Position numbers and translations under genes: made by a program. The notes beneath the pieces are model-generated. The model was not told the DNA's origin, made no database searches, and saw only the letters and a list, made by a program, of their open reading frames with translations. This document shows positions 35,942 to 45,771 of a stretch of DNA of 64,000 nt, piece after piece; position 1 is the first letter of the stretch; each line of letters starts with the position of its first letter. Origin of the DNA: Photobacterium salinisoli (GTDB lineage Bacteria > Pseudomonadota > Gammaproteobacteria > Enterobacterales > Vibrionaceae); assembly GCF_003614885.1 (NCBI RefSeq), contig NZ_QZMS01000007.1, positions 930,001-994,000 on the forward strand. Direction: 5' to 3'.

Positions 35942-37132
35942 ATGTCAACGGTAAGACTCTGCCCTAGTTGTGATTTACTTTTGACACCTAAAGTAACCGC
36001 CAGGGGACAAAGCGCTTTTTGTCCCCGCTGTGAAACCCGTGTATACCGTGGCGGCATGCCATCTATACGTGGCGATTTGGCACTTGCTGTTGCCGGTTTG
36101 ATCTTAATCATACCGGCGCATCTCTATCCTTTAATTACCATTCGCCTGTTCGGTGTCATGATACCAGCCACCATTCCCTCTGGCGCAATGACGTTGTCAC
36201 CCGATTATCCCATCGTTGCGCTGTTAATACTCTTCTGCAGCACAGTCGCGCCTTTGCTGGTATTCCTGTCGGTGCTCGGCGCACAACTCGGCCTGGCAAA
36301 GCGTCAACTTGGGCTCTTTAAGTACTCAATGTGGTGTATAGAACACCTTAAATATTGGGCAATGTTTGATGTTTTCCTGGTCAGCTTGGGCATTGCCTGC
36401 TTCAAAGTTAAAGACTATGCCGATATCTATGTCGGCCCCGGTCTGTTTTGCCTGGTTATGATGGAAATACTGATGGTCATCATGCTCACACGATTCAATG
36501 TCAAACGGTACTGGGAAGTCTGGCAGCCTGAAACCGATCATAAAGTTTCGGAATTAAAGTTACACTGTGACAACTGCCATCTGAGCCAGGAAGAGACTGA
36601 TATATGTCAGCGCTGCCATAGCCCGACTCACTATCGTAAACCGTTTTCAATACAGAAAACCTGGGCTTACCTGATCACAGCGACTATTTTCATCATCCCG
36701 GCTAACACCTACCCGATATCAATATTTTTAAACAACGGTAAGCGGATTGAAGACACTATTCTCACTGGTGTCGCGTCTCTCATCAATACAGGTATGGAAG
36801 GCATCGCCATTCTGATTTTCTTTGCCAGTATCGTTGTGCCCGTTGCCAAAATACTTGGACTTGCATTTATTCTTCTGTGCATCCACGGTAAAAGAAAGAT
36901 CAATCACTTACACAGAATGAGGCTTTACCGTATCATTCAATGGATCGGTAAATGGTCAATGATGGACTTGTTCGTCATTGCTTTAATGGTCACGCTCATT
37001 GATCGCGGCCAGATTCTGGATTTTACCCCTGGCCCGGGAGCCATTGCCTTTGCGATCGTTGTCGTGCTCACCATGCTGGCAGCAGAAAGCCTGGACTCTC
37101 GCCTGATTTGGGATAATTATGACAAACAGTAA
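35942..37132 (+). CDS. letA: LetA (YebS), PqiA-family inner membrane protein
   Basis: A 396-residue membrane protein with the two-module PqiA layout. Each module starts with a zinc-ribbon cysteine cluster (LCPSCDLLL with CPRCETR; HCDNCHLSQ with CQRCHSP) and is followed by four membrane helices. LetA feeds lipids to the LetB tunnel between the membranes. It overlaps letB by 14 bases. The operon order letA-letB-rsmF is the same as yebS-yebT-rsmF in E. coli. Confidence 0.94.
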   Translation: MSTVRLCPSCDLLLTPKVTARGQSAFCPRCETRVYRGGMPSIRGDLALAVAGLILIIPAHLYPLITIRLFGVMIPATIPSGAMTLSPDYPIVALLILFCSTVAPLLVFLSVLGAQLGLAKRQLGLFKYSMWCIEHLKYWAMFDVFLVSLGIACFKVKDYADIYVGPGLFCLVMMEILMVIMLTRFNVKRYWEVWQPETDHKVSELKLHCDNCHLSQEETDICQRCHSPTHYRKPFSIQKTWAYLITATIFIIPANTYPISIFLNNGKRIEDTILTGVASLINTGMEGIAILIFFASIVVPVAKILGLAFILLCIHGKRKINHLHRMRLYRIIQWIGKWSMMDLFVIALMVTLIDRGQILDFTPGPGAIAFAIVVVLTMLAAESLDSRLIWDNYDKQ

Positions 37133-39782
37133 ATACCCACCGCAGCCGCCTTTTGGCAACCCCGTCGGCCCACAACAGCCTCAACCAGTGAACGTCAAAA
37201 GAGACAGACAGATATCGCCATTATGGATTTTACCTGTTCTCGCTTTAGGGCTGGCGGCATGGCTGGTGGTTCAGGCTGTCAGCGAAGCTGGTCAGCGGAT
37301 CACTATCCATTTTGACGATGCGGCCGGCCTGGTTGCCGGCAGAACGATGATTCGTTATCAGGGTCTGGAAGTCGGCGTGGTCCGGGACGTTAAACTCTCG
37401 GATGATCTGCAAAGTATCTATGTAACCGCTGATATCTACCCCGAAGCGGTACAGGTTTTACGCAAAGGCACGCGGTTCTGGCTTGTTAAACCCAAAGCCT
37501 CGATTACCGGCATCAGCGGCCTTGACGCCCTGGTATCAGGTAACTACATTGCGCTGCTCCCGGGAGAGGGTGAGCCTGCCTATGAGTTTGACGCTTTAGA
37601 CAGTCAACCCTCCGAAACCCCCGCAGGGGAAGGACTCACCATTCAGCTTCAGGCCCCTGATCTGGGTTCTGTCTCTATCGGCGCACAGGTTTACTATAAA
37701 AAAATCCCTGTTGGTGAAGTCTATAACTACACCCTTAGCAACAATAAAAAACGTGTGTTGATTGACGTCCTGATTCAGCCTCAGTACGCCAACCTGGTGA
37801 CCAATAAAAGCCGCTTCTGGAACGTTAGCGGTGTCAGTGCCAATATCGGGTTTAATGGTGTTGATGTTCAGTTTGAAAGCCTCTCTGCATTGATTGCCGG
37901 GGCAATTGCTTTCGACTCGCCGGACGAAGGTCTTCCTATCCAGCCGAACCATTTATTCCGCCTTTACCCTGATCTGAATACAGCTGGACGCGGCATCGCA
38001 ATAACGGTTGAATTACCTGATGACAATGACATCAGTGCTGGCGGCGCGCCGATCGTGTATCGCGGCCTGCAGATTGGTCAGATCTCTGATTTACGTTTAG
38101 ACCATCAGCGCAAGCGTGTTATCGCCCACGCAGCAATTGAACCTAGCATGAGTGATTTACTGACATCCGGCACCAGCTTGTTACTGGAAGAAGCCAACCT
38201 CTCGTTACAAGGTGTGAGTAATATCGGTAACCTGATAAAGGGCAATTATCTGACGTTGATTCCTGGCGAAGGTGAACCTGCCCGGCACTTCCAGGCATTC
38301 ACTCAGGATCAGCTTGAAGAGAAACGTCCCGGGGCTGCCGTCATTCATCTGTACGCCGATAAGAAAATGGGGATCAGCAGAAATACTCAGGTGACACATC
38401 GTGGCATGGCCGTGGGAAGCGTCAAACAAATCAGTCTGGAAAAAGAAAAAGTCCGCTTTGATATTATTATCAAACCCGAGTTCACCTCTCTGGTACGAAG
38501 CCAAAGCCGCTTCTTTATTGATGGTGGGATTCAGGCCGATATCAGTGCAGACGGTATCAATGTCTCAGTCCCCCCTGCCGATCAGTTAATCACTAACAGC
38601 ATTGCTTTTACCTCTGAAGGCACAGGGAAAATGCGTAGCCAGTATCCGCTGTTTGCAAGTCAGGCACTTGCTAAACTGGCCAGCAGCCAGCAATCCGGCA
38701 GCACCACAGTCCAACTTTTTGCCGACACACTTCCCTCTGTGCGCGAAGGCAGTCCGGTGCTGTACCGTAACCTTCCGGTCGGCAAAGTCAGTGGTTATGC
38801 GTTAACCCGTGACGGTGTCGCAATAAAATTATCGATTCAGAATAAGTACCGCCATTTGGTGACAGCAGACAGCGTTTTCTGGGATCAATCCGGTGTTGAA
38901 ATCGAAGCAGGCCTGTCAGGTGTCAATATAAAAGCCAACCCCATCACGTCATTGCTGAAAGGCGGCATTGCTTTCGATAACATGAACGGCATCCCCAACC
39001 GTGTAGGCAAACAATTCAAGTTGTTCGGCAGCCTGAAAAACGCGAAGGAGTTTGGCACACAAATCAGCCTGACGGCAGAGCATGCCAAAGGCATTTCTGT
39101 GGGTACTGATATCAAATATCAAGGGGTGACAGTAGGTAAAGTGTTGTCGCTGATGCCGGATTTTAAAACCGGTCTGGTTCAGATTGATGCGCGCCTTTTT
39201 CCCCGGTTTGCTGATGCTCTGACAAAAGATAAAACGCACTTCTGGCTGGTTACACCGAAAGTCGATCTCACTGGCGTCAAAAACCTCGACAGTATTTTCA
39301 GCAGCTACATTGAGGTAGAACCGGGTGAAGGAAATTATCGGCAAACATTCGCGCTATCTGAACAGGCAAAAGCAACCTTCAATGGCCTGACCGTTATTCT
39401 GGAAAGTGTCACACGCGCTTCAATACGTTCAGGTACCCCCCTGCTATTCAGAGACATACAAGTGGGCCAGGTCAGCAAAGTCACACTGGGTGATCTGGCT
39501 GACAGAGTGATGATAGAGGCACACATTGAACCGGATTACCGGCATCTGGTTCGTTCAGATACCGTATTTTGGAACACATCCGGTCTGGATGTCAGTGTCG
39601 GTCTGACAGGCGCCAGCATTCAGGCCGGTACTGTAGACAGCCTGATTCGAGGTGGTATTGCACTCGCGACACCTGAAGGTCAGCCTCTTTCCGCGCCAGC
39701 TCAAAGCGGAACGCACTTTCTGCTTCACGAAAAGGCCAATCCGGAATGGAAACAATGGCGGACCGCTATTCCGGCTGAATAG
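37119..39782 (+). CDS. letB: LetB (YebT), seven-MCE-domain lipid transport tunnel
   Basis: An 887-residue protein (E. coli 877). One N-terminal membrane helix (LWILPVLALGLAAWLVV, near 33-50) is followed by repeated MCE domains in the periplasm. Domain ends can be counted by their recurring SLLKGGIAF/PGEGE-type closing segments near residues 145, 255, 375, 490, 610, 735 and 845, giving seven, as in E. coli. Stacked hexamer rings form a hydrophobic tunnel carrying lipids between the inner and outer membranes. It ends before a 15-bp terminator hairpin. Confidence 0.95.
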   Translation: MTNSKYPPQPPFGNPVGPQQPQPVNVKRDRQISPLWILPVLALGLAAWLVVQAVSEAGQRITIHFDDAAGLVAGRTMIRYQGLEVGVVRDVKLSDDLQSIYVTADIYPEAVQVLRKGTRFWLVKPKASITGISGLDALVSGNYIALLPGEGEPAYEFDALDSQPSETPAGEGLTIQLQAPDLGSVSIGAQVYYKKIPVGEVYNYTLSNNKKRVLIDVLIQPQYANLVTNKSRFWNVSGVSANIGFNGVDVQFESLSALIAGAIAFDSPDEGLPIQPNHLFRLYPDLNTAGRGIAITVELPDDNDISAGGAPIVYRGLQIGQISDLRLDHQRKRVIAHAAIEPSMSDLLTSGTSLLLEEANLSLQGVSNIGNLIKGNYLTLIPGEGEPARHFQAFTQDQLEEKRPGAAVIHLYADKKMGISRNTQVTHRGMAVGSVKQISLEKEKVRFDIIIKPEFTSLVRSQSRFFIDGGIQADISADGINVSVPPADQLITNSIAFTSEGTGKMRSQYPLFASQALAKLASSQQSGSTTVQLFADTLPSVREGSPVLYRNLPVGKVSGYALTRDGVAIKLSIQNKYRHLVTADSVFWDQSGVEIEAGLSGVNIKANPITSLLKGGIAFDNMNGIPNRVGKQFKLFGSLKNAKEFGTQISLTAEHAKGISVGTDIKYQGVTVGKVLSLMPDFKTGLVQIDARLFPRFADALTKDKTHFWLVTPKVDLTGVKNLDSIFSSYIEVEPGEGNYRQTFALSEQAKATFNGLTVILESVTRASIRSGTPLLFRDIQVGQVSKVTLGDLADRVMIEAHIEPDYRHLVRSDTVFWNTSGLDVSVGLTGASIQAGTVDSLIRGGIALATPEGQPLSAPAQSGTHFLLHEKANPEWKQWRTAIPAE

Positions 39783-39806
39783 CCCCGACATCAACTAGCT
39801 CCCAGC

Positions 39807-39846
39807 AATAACAAGGCAAGCGTTATAGCTTGCCTTGTTATTTTAT
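39807..39846 (+). terminator. intrinsic terminator after letB
   Basis: A 15-bp perfect stem, AATAACAAGGCAAGC with its complement, around GTTATA, followed by TTTTA. It separates letAB from rsmF although E. coli often reads through. Confidence 0.92.
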
Positions 39847-39901
39847 CCTGACGCCAGTTTGTTATAGACTTGCCGCCTGCATTCCAACTGAGATAAAGCA
39901 A

Positions 39902-41338
39902 GTGCATCAGTCCATCTACATTCCAGACGATTTCATTCAACTCATCCGCCAAATTCTGCCAGACAGTCTGGATATGGACAGTTTTCTCGCCAGCTGCCGT
40001 ACCCCGCTGCGTCGCAGTATCCGGGTCAATACATTGAAAATTTCCGTCGCCGATTTTTTGGCAAAAGTCAGTGACAAAGACTGGATCCTCACGCCGGTTC
40101 CCTGGTGTGAAGAAGGGTTCTGGATAGACTACGATGAGTCTGTCACTGAATCTTTGGGCAATACCGCAGAACACCTGGCTGGGCTGTTTTATATACAGGA
40201 AGCCAGTTCCATGCTGCCGGTTTCCGCATTACTCACAAACAATGAGCAAATCGGCTGCGTGCTGGATATGGCGGCCGCACCCGGTTCAAAAACAACGCAA
40301 ATAGCGGCCTTAATGCAACATAAAGGCGCGCTGGTTGCTAACGAACTGTCGGCCAGTCGCATCAAGGTATTACACGCCAACCTGCAGCGCTGCGGTGTGT
40401 CTAATGCCGCAATTACACATTTCGATGGACAGATATTCGGTAGCTGGACCCCTGAAGCCTTTGACAGCATTCTTCTGGATGCCCCCTGTTCAGGCGAAGG
40501 TGCAATCCGTAAAGACGAAGACGCCATGGCAAACTGGAGTCTGAAACACGTCCAGGACATTGCAGACATTCAACGCGGGCTTATTGTCAGTGCTTTTCAG
40601 GCGCTGAAACCCGGCGGTGTGATGGTGTATTCCACATGCACACTGAATCATACTGAAAATCAAGAGGTGTGTTTATTTCTCAAAGACACCTTTGGCGAAG
40701 CCGTGCAATTTGAATCCCTTGCTGGTTTATTTGACGGAGCAGAAAAGACCTGTACCGAGGAAGGTTTTTTACACGTCTTCCCTCAGGTCTATGATAGTGA
40801 AGGTTTTTTTGTCGCCCGTATTCGTAAGCTTGCGGCGGTTGAAAGCGAACCGGCTAAAAAAAGAAAAGCCAGTTTTCCGTTCTCTCTGGCTTCGCACAAA
40901 GACAGTGAGCAAATTCATCAGCAGTTGTACACAGATCTTGGCCTCAAACTTCCGCCTGAGCGGGAGGTCTGGCTTCGGGATCAGGAAGTCTGGTTGTTCC
41001 CTGCCCGCCTTCGCCCACTATTAGAAAACATCCGTTTCCAGCGTATTGGCATTAAACTGGCAGAAAAGCATAAAAAAGGTTATCGCTGGCAACACGAAGC
41101 AGTAATGACACTGGCCACAGGCAAAAAGCAAAGCTGTGTTTCTCTAAATACAGATGAAGCCAATGAGTGGATCATGGGCAGAGACATACGCCCGCAAAGC
41201 CTCACAGGAAAAGGCGAAGTTATTGTTACCTATCAGGATTTTCCTCTGGGTTTAGGGAAATGGGTTGGCAATCGCATTAAAAATGGCCTGCCAAGGGAGT
41301 TGGTGAGAGATACAGGTTTATCCGGAAAAACACTTTGA
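39902..41338 (+). CDS. rsmF: 16S rRNA m5C1407 methyltransferase RsmF
   Basis: A 478-residue methyltransferase modelled on E. coli RsmF. It contains the SAM site LDMAAAPGSKTTQIAALM, the LLDAPCSGEGAIRKDED motif with one catalytic Cys, and YSTCTLNHTENQEVC with the second, then a PUA-like C-terminal RNA-binding part. The start is the GTG at 39902, because homology begins HQSIYIPDDFIQ; the frame runs on upstream to 39830 through the letB terminator, which cannot be coding. Confidence 0.95.
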   Translation: MHQSIYIPDDFIQLIRQILPDSLDMDSFLASCRTPLRRSIRVNTLKISVADFLAKVSDKDWILTPVPWCEEGFWIDYDESVTESLGNTAEHLAGLFYIQEASSMLPVSALLTNNEQIGCVLDMAAAPGSKTTQIAALMQHKGALVANELSASRIKVLHANLQRCGVSNAAITHFDGQIFGSWTPEAFDSILLDAPCSGEGAIRKDEDAMANWSLKHVQDIADIQRGLIVSAFQALKPGGVMVYSTCTLNHTENQEVCLFLKDTFGEAVQFESLAGLFDGAEKTCTEEGFLHVFPQVYDSEGFFVARIRKLAAVESEPAKKRKASFPFSLASHKDSEQIHQQLYTDLGLKLPPEREVWLRDQEVWLFPARLRPLLENIRFQRIGIKLAEKHKKGYRWQHEAVMTLATGKKQSCVSLNTDEANEWIMGRDIRPQSLTGKGEVIVTYQDFPLGLGKWVGNRIKNGLPRELVRDTGLSGKTL

Positions 41339-41700
41339 ATTTGGAGCAGACGGTTATTGATGTCGATGATTGCAGTAGCCTTGACTGTCTCAGGGCTAAA
41401 ACTGGCAAAAAATGCTGCTTGAACTAAGCTTGATATTGTAATTGATCTCCATTTATAAACCAGTTAGCGCAAGGCTCTCACGAGCCATTCCCCTAAGCCC
41501 GAAACAGGAGTCGTTTCGGGCTATTTTTTATCCTTTTTTCTATCCCTTCTCGCTCGAAACGCCCGTTTTTTCCTCACTGAATCTGGCTTTATTCAAAATA
41601 CTCGAACAACTTACACAAGTTTTTCAGCTTTTAGTGTAACAGTCCGGCATTTATAGTTAGCCCAAGTTCATTAAAGAATCACTATAGAAGGGGCAGCATT
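41339..41700. other. intergenic stretch rsmF-azoR with terminator
   Basis: It contains a small GGCTC/GAGCC hairpin at 41473-41486 and a terminator at 41496-41530, then AT-rich sequence with the azoR promoter region. No gene seen. Confidence 0.6.
41496..41530 (+). terminator. intrinsic terminator between rsmF and azoR
   Basis: AGCCCGAAAC and GTTTCGGGCT pair around AGGAGTC and are followed by ATTTTTTA. Confidence 0.9.
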
Positions 41701-42294
41701 ATGTCTAAAGTTCTTGTTCTGAAATCCAGCATTCTTGGCGATTACTCTCAATCAAACGCCCTGATTGATCATCTTGTCAACGTTAAAGCGGATAACATTT
41801 CCACCATTATTGAACGTGACCTGGTTGCTCATCCACTCCCTGTCTTAGACGGCGAACTGGCAGGTGGTTTGCGTGGTGGCGACAATCTGACTGAACGTCA
41901 GAAAGAAACGATTGCCCTGTCTGATCAACTGATCAACGAAATCAAAGCCAGTGACACTATTATCATTGGCGCACCTATGTATAACTTCAGCATTCCGACT
42001 CAACTGAAAAACTGGTTTGATTTGATTGCCCGTGCAGGTGTGACTTTCTCTTACACTGATAAAGGGTCTGTTGGTCTGCTGACAGGTAAAAAAGTGATCG
42101 TTGTTTCCTCTCGTGGCGGTATGCACAAAGGTAACACTACTGACACTATTGTGCCTTACCTGACCACTATCCTTGGCTTCGTCGGCATGACTGAGGTTGA
42201 ATTTGTTTACGCTGAAGCATTAAATATGGGTGATGAGCTGGCTGATAAAGGCCGCGGAGAAGCAAAAGCGCAGATTGAAGAACTGGCAATCTGA
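41701..42294 (+). CDS. azoR: FMN-dependent NADH azoreductase AzoR
   Basis: A 197-residue flavodoxin-fold quinone/azo reductase. FMN-binding segments are clear: [14 protein letters not shown] near the start, [18 protein letters not shown] and SSRGGMHKG. It reduces quinones and azo compounds using NADH and protects against thiol and electrophile stress. The start follows AGAAGGGGCAGC. It is a single gene closed by a strong terminator. Confidence 0.95.
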   Translation: MSKVLVLKSSILGDYSQSNALIDHLVNVKADNISTIIERDLVAHPLPVLDGELAGGLRGGDNLTERQKETIALSDQLINEIKASDTIIIGAPMYNFSIPTQLKNWFDLIARAGVTFSYTDKGSVGLLTGKKVIVVSSRGGMHKGNTTDTIVPYLTTILGFVGMTEVEFVYAEALNMGDELADKGRGEAKAQIEELAI

Positions 42295-42325
42295 CATCAC
42301 CTTCTCTGTTCAGAGGTTAGTTACT

Positions 42326-42351
42326 AAAAAGCCGCTCACGCGGCTTTTTTA
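42326..42351. terminator. bidirectional terminator after azoR
   Basis: AAAAAGCCGC and GCGGCTTTTT around TCAC, followed by T and flanked by A on the other side; it also serves the convergent gene at 42387. Confidence 0.93.
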
Positions 42352-42386
42352 TAATCAGATGCAAACGAATATTGTTGCTTATCCAC

Positions 42387-42701
42387 TTATTTCGCCGGGC
42401 GATTCGCCAGTTCAGTGCGCTTATGTTCTTTTAATAGCTTGCTGGCTTCACGACGCTCTTTTGATAGCTCAGCAGTGATGATGATGTGGTCATCAACGCG
42501 GTCTTCATAATCCGCTTTCATATTTTCAATAATGCTGACAATCTCTTCATGTGTCATGTTCGGCTGAATGTAATCAATCAGGTTTTCCAGCAATTCTACA
42601 CGTTTGCGGTTGTCTCTGATCTTACGGTCATTATCAAGAATTTCACGCTTAAGTTTATTTTTACGTCTTGCAAGACGCACCAATTCCAGGATATTGCTCA
42701 T
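42387..42701 (-). CDS. conserved coiled-coil protein, function unknown
   Basis: A 104-residue, highly charged, almost wholly helical protein ([20 protein letters not shown], then [51 protein letters not shown]). It has no membrane segment, signal or cysteine. The charge and heptad-like pattern suggest a coiled-coil dimer, perhaps binding nucleic acid or a partner protein. I do not recognise a named family. It is a single gene convergent with azoR. The start is an ATG with AAGGAC upstream. Confidence 0.75.
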   Translation of the reverse strand: MSNILELVRLARRKNKLKREILDNDRKIRDNRKRVELLENLIDYIQPNMTHEEIVSIIENMKADYEDRVDDHIIITAELSKERREASKLLKEHKRTELANRPAK

Positions 42702-43166
42702 GTTTTGTCCTTACTTTGAAACTAAAAAACCTGCATTACTTGGGTTATAACAGAAACTTGTCTTTCTTCACAAGTAAGATCACTCTTAATTCAATACACC
42801 CTGCATTTCATTGATCTCGCGCAGTGCCTGAAAAAATCAAGAACAATTTTTAACCGATTCATTATACTGTTGATTTTCATTATTCCGATGACAAATGCTT
42901 TTCATTCATGCGACAAACAATGAAAAACCAATATGCACACTGTTTCTTGTTATGTGACTCACAATAAACTGCGGAATTATTTGCTTTTGGAATACAAGAG
43001 CCTACTCTTTCTTAATACCAGTATTGATTTAGCTAAATGCGATCGCGTGCGACACTTCTCATCAGGACTCTTTCGGATGACTGTGGATGTAGAGTTAGCA
43101 ATTCTTTGGTGTTTCGTTAAGCCTTATTGGTTAGCTACGTAAAGAGTAAGAGATTCAGGAGACAAC
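42702..43166. other. intergenic stretch with the long leader of the first csp gene
   Basis: About 460 bases, AT-rich. The last 150 probably form the 5' untranslated leader of the cold-shock gene; long leaders are usual for cspA-type genes. No gene supported. Confidence 0.5.
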
Positions 43167-43376
43167 ATGTCTAAAGCAACAGGTACCGTTAAGTGGTTTA
43201 ACGAGGAAAAGGGTTTCGGTTTTATCACTCAGGATAACGGTGGTGCCGACGTATTTGTTCACTTCCGCGCAATCGCCGGTGATGGGTTCAAGACACTGCA
43301 AGAAGGTCAAAAAGTACAGTACGAGGTTGAGCAAGGTCAAAAAGGCTTGCAAGCAGCCAACGTAGAAAGACTATAA
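43167..43376 (+). CDS. CspA-family cold-shock protein (copy 1)
   Basis: A 69-residue single cold-shock domain that binds single-stranded RNA and DNA and melts mRNA structure. RNP1 reads KGFGFIT and RNP2 VFVHF; the start [11 protein letters not shown] is typical. AGGAG lies eight bases before the ATG. It has 58 of 69 residues identical to the second copy 380 bases downstream. Each copy has its own leader and terminator, so they are separate transcription units from a tandem duplication. Confidence 0.95.
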   Translation: MSKATGTVKWFNEEKGFGFITQDNGGADVFVHFRAIAGDGFKTLQEGQKVQYEVEQGQKGLQAANVERL

Positions 43377-43395
43377 GCTAACTTCACATTAGCGT

Positions 43396-43421
43396 AAAAG
43401 GGGCTGTGAAGCCCTTTTTTT
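43396..43421 (+). terminator. intrinsic terminator after csp copy 1
   Basis: AAAAGGGGC and GCCCTTTT with one G-T pair, around TGTGAA, followed by a T-run. Confidence 0.88.
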
Positions 43422-43757
43422 GTCGCTGAAATCCGACCAGTTTCTCTATTCCCCTTTCAGATAAAAGCCTGAATCCATTTCACAATTCCTCACATTTGCA
43501 GTTATCTTCACAATTTTTCAGGATTTTTTGGGTATGACTCACTATTTGCTTGCCGTCTGCCTTGCATTGTGGCCTAATAACTCTGCCTATAATGCAACGC
43601 TATTTATGCAACAAAGTGAAAAGTATACTTCGATACACCCGCTTCACCTAAGCGCCGTTGTCCTGAAGAGCTACATCCTTGTCCATAAGTAATCCATTAT
43701 GTTGGCATGAAGCACGCCCAAGGGCGTATTTATTCCTATATTTTCAGGAGACATCCT
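43422..43757. other. spacer and leader between the two csp genes
   Basis: 336 bases without a gene. The part after about 43600 probably forms the second csp leader. No similarity to the first leader was obvious by eye. Confidence 0.5.
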
Positions 43758-43967
43758 ATGTCTAAAGCAACTGGTACTGTGAAGTGGTTTAACGACGAGA
43801 AAGGCTTCGGTTTCATCACTCAAGACAACGGCGGTGCAGACGTATTCGTACACTTCCGTGCTATCACTGGTGAAGGCTTCAAATCTCTGGCTGAAGGTCA
43901 GAAAGTGAAGTTCGATATCGAGCAAGGCCAAAAAGGTCCTCAAGCTGCTAACGTTGAGCGCGCATAA
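43758..43967 (+). CDS. CspA-family cold-shock protein (copy 2)
   Basis: A 69-residue cold-shock domain protein with RNP1 KGFGFIT and RNP2 VFVHF. It differs from copy 1 at 11 positions, mainly conservative ones in the C-terminal half. The ATG at 43758 follows CAGGAGACATCCT; the longer open frame from 43707 has no homology. The codons look strongly biased, as for highly expressed genes. Confidence 0.95.
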   Translation: MSKATGTVKWFNDEKGFGFITQDNGGADVFVHFRAITGEGFKSLAEGQKVKFDIEQGQKGPQAANVERA

Positions 43968-43991
43968 GCCCTCTTCGAGCACATGAACACG

Positions 43992-44021
43992 AAAAAGAGC
44001 GCCTGAGGGCGCTCTTTTTAT
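43992..44021. terminator. intrinsic terminator after csp copy 2
   Basis: AAAAAGAGCGCC and GGCGCTCTTTTT pair around TGAG. Confidence 0.93.
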
Positions 44022-44296
44022 TTCTTCTGAGCACCATTTCCCACCTGAAATACTGCCGTCTGATCAAACTGCCCGAACTCATTTAGGTCAAACCACCACA
44101 TCAGATATACAGCCTGTTTCCTTAGCTCATACATACGCCTTAGCCACATTTTCATTTCCAGCCACCATAAACACTCACATGCACTATAGTTGAACACATC
44201 TTTGTACAGAAAAGCAGGCAATAGCCTCCGAGTTCAGCCGTCTCCTTGTTGCCTTCAGCTTTTTAAATGACAGAAGTCAGGAATGAGGATCGAGAA
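44022..44296. other. intergenic region upstream of tyrosinase
   Basis: About 275 bases with no gene supported; it should contain the tyrosinase promoter. The minus-strand open frame here has no recognisable domain. Confidence 0.5.
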
Positions 44297-45712
44297 ATGA
44301 CAACCATTGCTAAACTCAATTACCGCAGAAAACTGGCGGGCTTACCCCTGATCCGTTTTAACCTGCTACGTCTGAATCCGGACGACATTAACGATTTACG
44401 AGACGCCTACGCCGCAATGTATGAAATATCAGACATTGCCGTTGGCGATCGCCGCGGCTATTTTTCGCTGGCCCGTAGCCACGGTTATGATCAAGATCTT
44501 TGTCACGATGATAACCGGGTATTCCTTACCTGGCACCGTTCATATATCTACTCGTTCGAAAAAGCATTAAATACGGCCTTACAGTGGAAACGTAAAGATA
44601 AAGAACTTGAACTCACATTACCTTTTTGGGACTGGACACAGTTCAGCCAATCGACTCATGCTGCAAACGGTCTGCCAAAAGTACTCAATGACAGCCAGTA
44701 TAAAAATGCAGAAGGCGTCCACCTCGATAATCCCCTTCACCGGGCAAAAAGCCTGTATCGCATAACGTCGCAGGGCCTGGAAGGAGACGAGCAGTATACA
44801 CAGCGCTTTCCCAACGCTTTTAAAAGCATCATCAGTCAGCTAAAAGACGATGTCGAACGCTATATGGACAACCCAAACTTTATGCGCTTCCAGGAAGATT
44901 TCGATTTTGGTGCGCATGGTGCTGTGCATGTGTATGTCGGTGGTGCAGGTAACTCACCCTTACCACAAGGATCCGGTGACATGAGCGCAGTCATCTCTGC
45001 GGCCTATGATCCTCTCTTCTGGCTTCACCATGCCATGGTCGATAAAGTCTGGTTTGACTGGCAGACATTACACCCTGACGCCAACGTTCCGATATTCGTT
45101 CAACAAAAAATTGTCTATGACGGGCGCATCGGGCGTGATCTGATTGACGCAGAAAATTCGCTAAAATACATCTATTCTGACAATTCGGTGGAATCTGCCA
45201 TCGCAGCCACAGGTACCACCAACACCCTGCCGGCCAAATCACTCTCTGCTGCTGCAAGCAAGGCAAAAGAGCTCTCAATGGGACTGGTTGAGGGCGGGTT
45301 TGTTCGCGCGCAACTTGATTTCCTTCGTTTACACCCACCCAAAGAGAGTTACGAGATTCGCGCCTATATCAACAATCCAGCCTGCAATGCTTCAACCGGT
45401 TACGACGATGAAAGCTACTCTGGACGCCTCGTCCTGTTTGGCCATGGTACTTGTCACGGGGCATCAGGGCATTGTAATCCGTCCATGGCCGTGCGGGACG
45501 ATTACGATATCCGTGCAAAGCATCCATTGCGCTACGAGCACACTCGTTATTCTATTGATCTCACTCGCGGATTACGGCGTTTTATTGGCCGAAAGAAATC
45601 CGTCAGTGATGTAAAAATCTACCTGCTTGTTGTCGATGCGAAAGGCAAAGCCGTTCCACCGGAAACCCTGAAATATGATGGTTGTTCCCTTCGCACTTTT
45701 GCAAAGAAATAG
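44297..45712 (+). CDS. tyrosinase-family type-3 copper protein with altered CuA motif
   Basis: A 471-residue protein with the tyrosinase central domain. CuB is canonical: H207 and H211 in GAHGAVHVYVGG and the HH pair at 244-245 in DPLFWLHHAMVDKVW. CuA has H62 (SHGYDQ) and H80 (FLTWHRSY), but the residue nine before H80, normally His, is Asp71; a His is one place earlier (CHDDNRV). A C-terminal beta-rich domain (from about 340) has FGHGTCHGASGHC. There is no signal peptide. The enzyme would oxidise phenols to quinones if copper binds. The ATG at 44297 has GAGG eight bases upstream; the frame is open ten codons further. A small gene follows 59 bases later. Confidence 0.88.
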   Translation: MTTIAKLNYRRKLAGLPLIRFNLLRLNPDDINDLRDAYAAMYEISDIAVGDRRGYFSLARSHGYDQDLCHDDNRVFLTWHRSYIYSFEKALNTALQWKRKDKELELTLPFWDWTQFSQSTHAANGLPKVLNDSQYKNAEGVHLDNPLHRAKSLYRITSQGLEGDEQYTQRFPNAFKSIISQLKDDVERYMDNPNFMRFQEDFDFGAHGAVHVYVGGAGNSPLPQGSGDMSAVISAAYDPLFWLHHAMVDKVWFDWQTLHPDANVPIFVQQKIVYDGRIGRDLIDAENSLKYIYSDNSVESAIAATGTTNTLPAKSLSAAASKAKELSMGLVEGGFVRAQLDFLRLHPPKESYEIRAYINNPACNASTGYDDESYSGRLVLFGHGTCHGASGHCNPSMAVRDDYDIRAKHPLRYEHTRYSIDLTRGLRRFIGRKKSVSDVKIYLLVVDAKGKAVPPETLKYDGCSLRTFAKK

Positions 45713-45771
45713 CGATTGCCCTGTGGTATAGCCATTTTGCAGCCACAGGGTTTAACTATAATCAAATTGCC

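Noticed and set aside
38812..38824. GTGACGGTGTCGC, one mismatch from matS, inside letB
   Set aside because: Same reason: one mismatch and no supporting context.
45682..45771. Longer N-terminus for the protein downstream of tyrosinase
   Set aside because: It would overlap the tyrosinase end and begins with unlikely sequence; the ATG at 45772 gives a cleaner protein.
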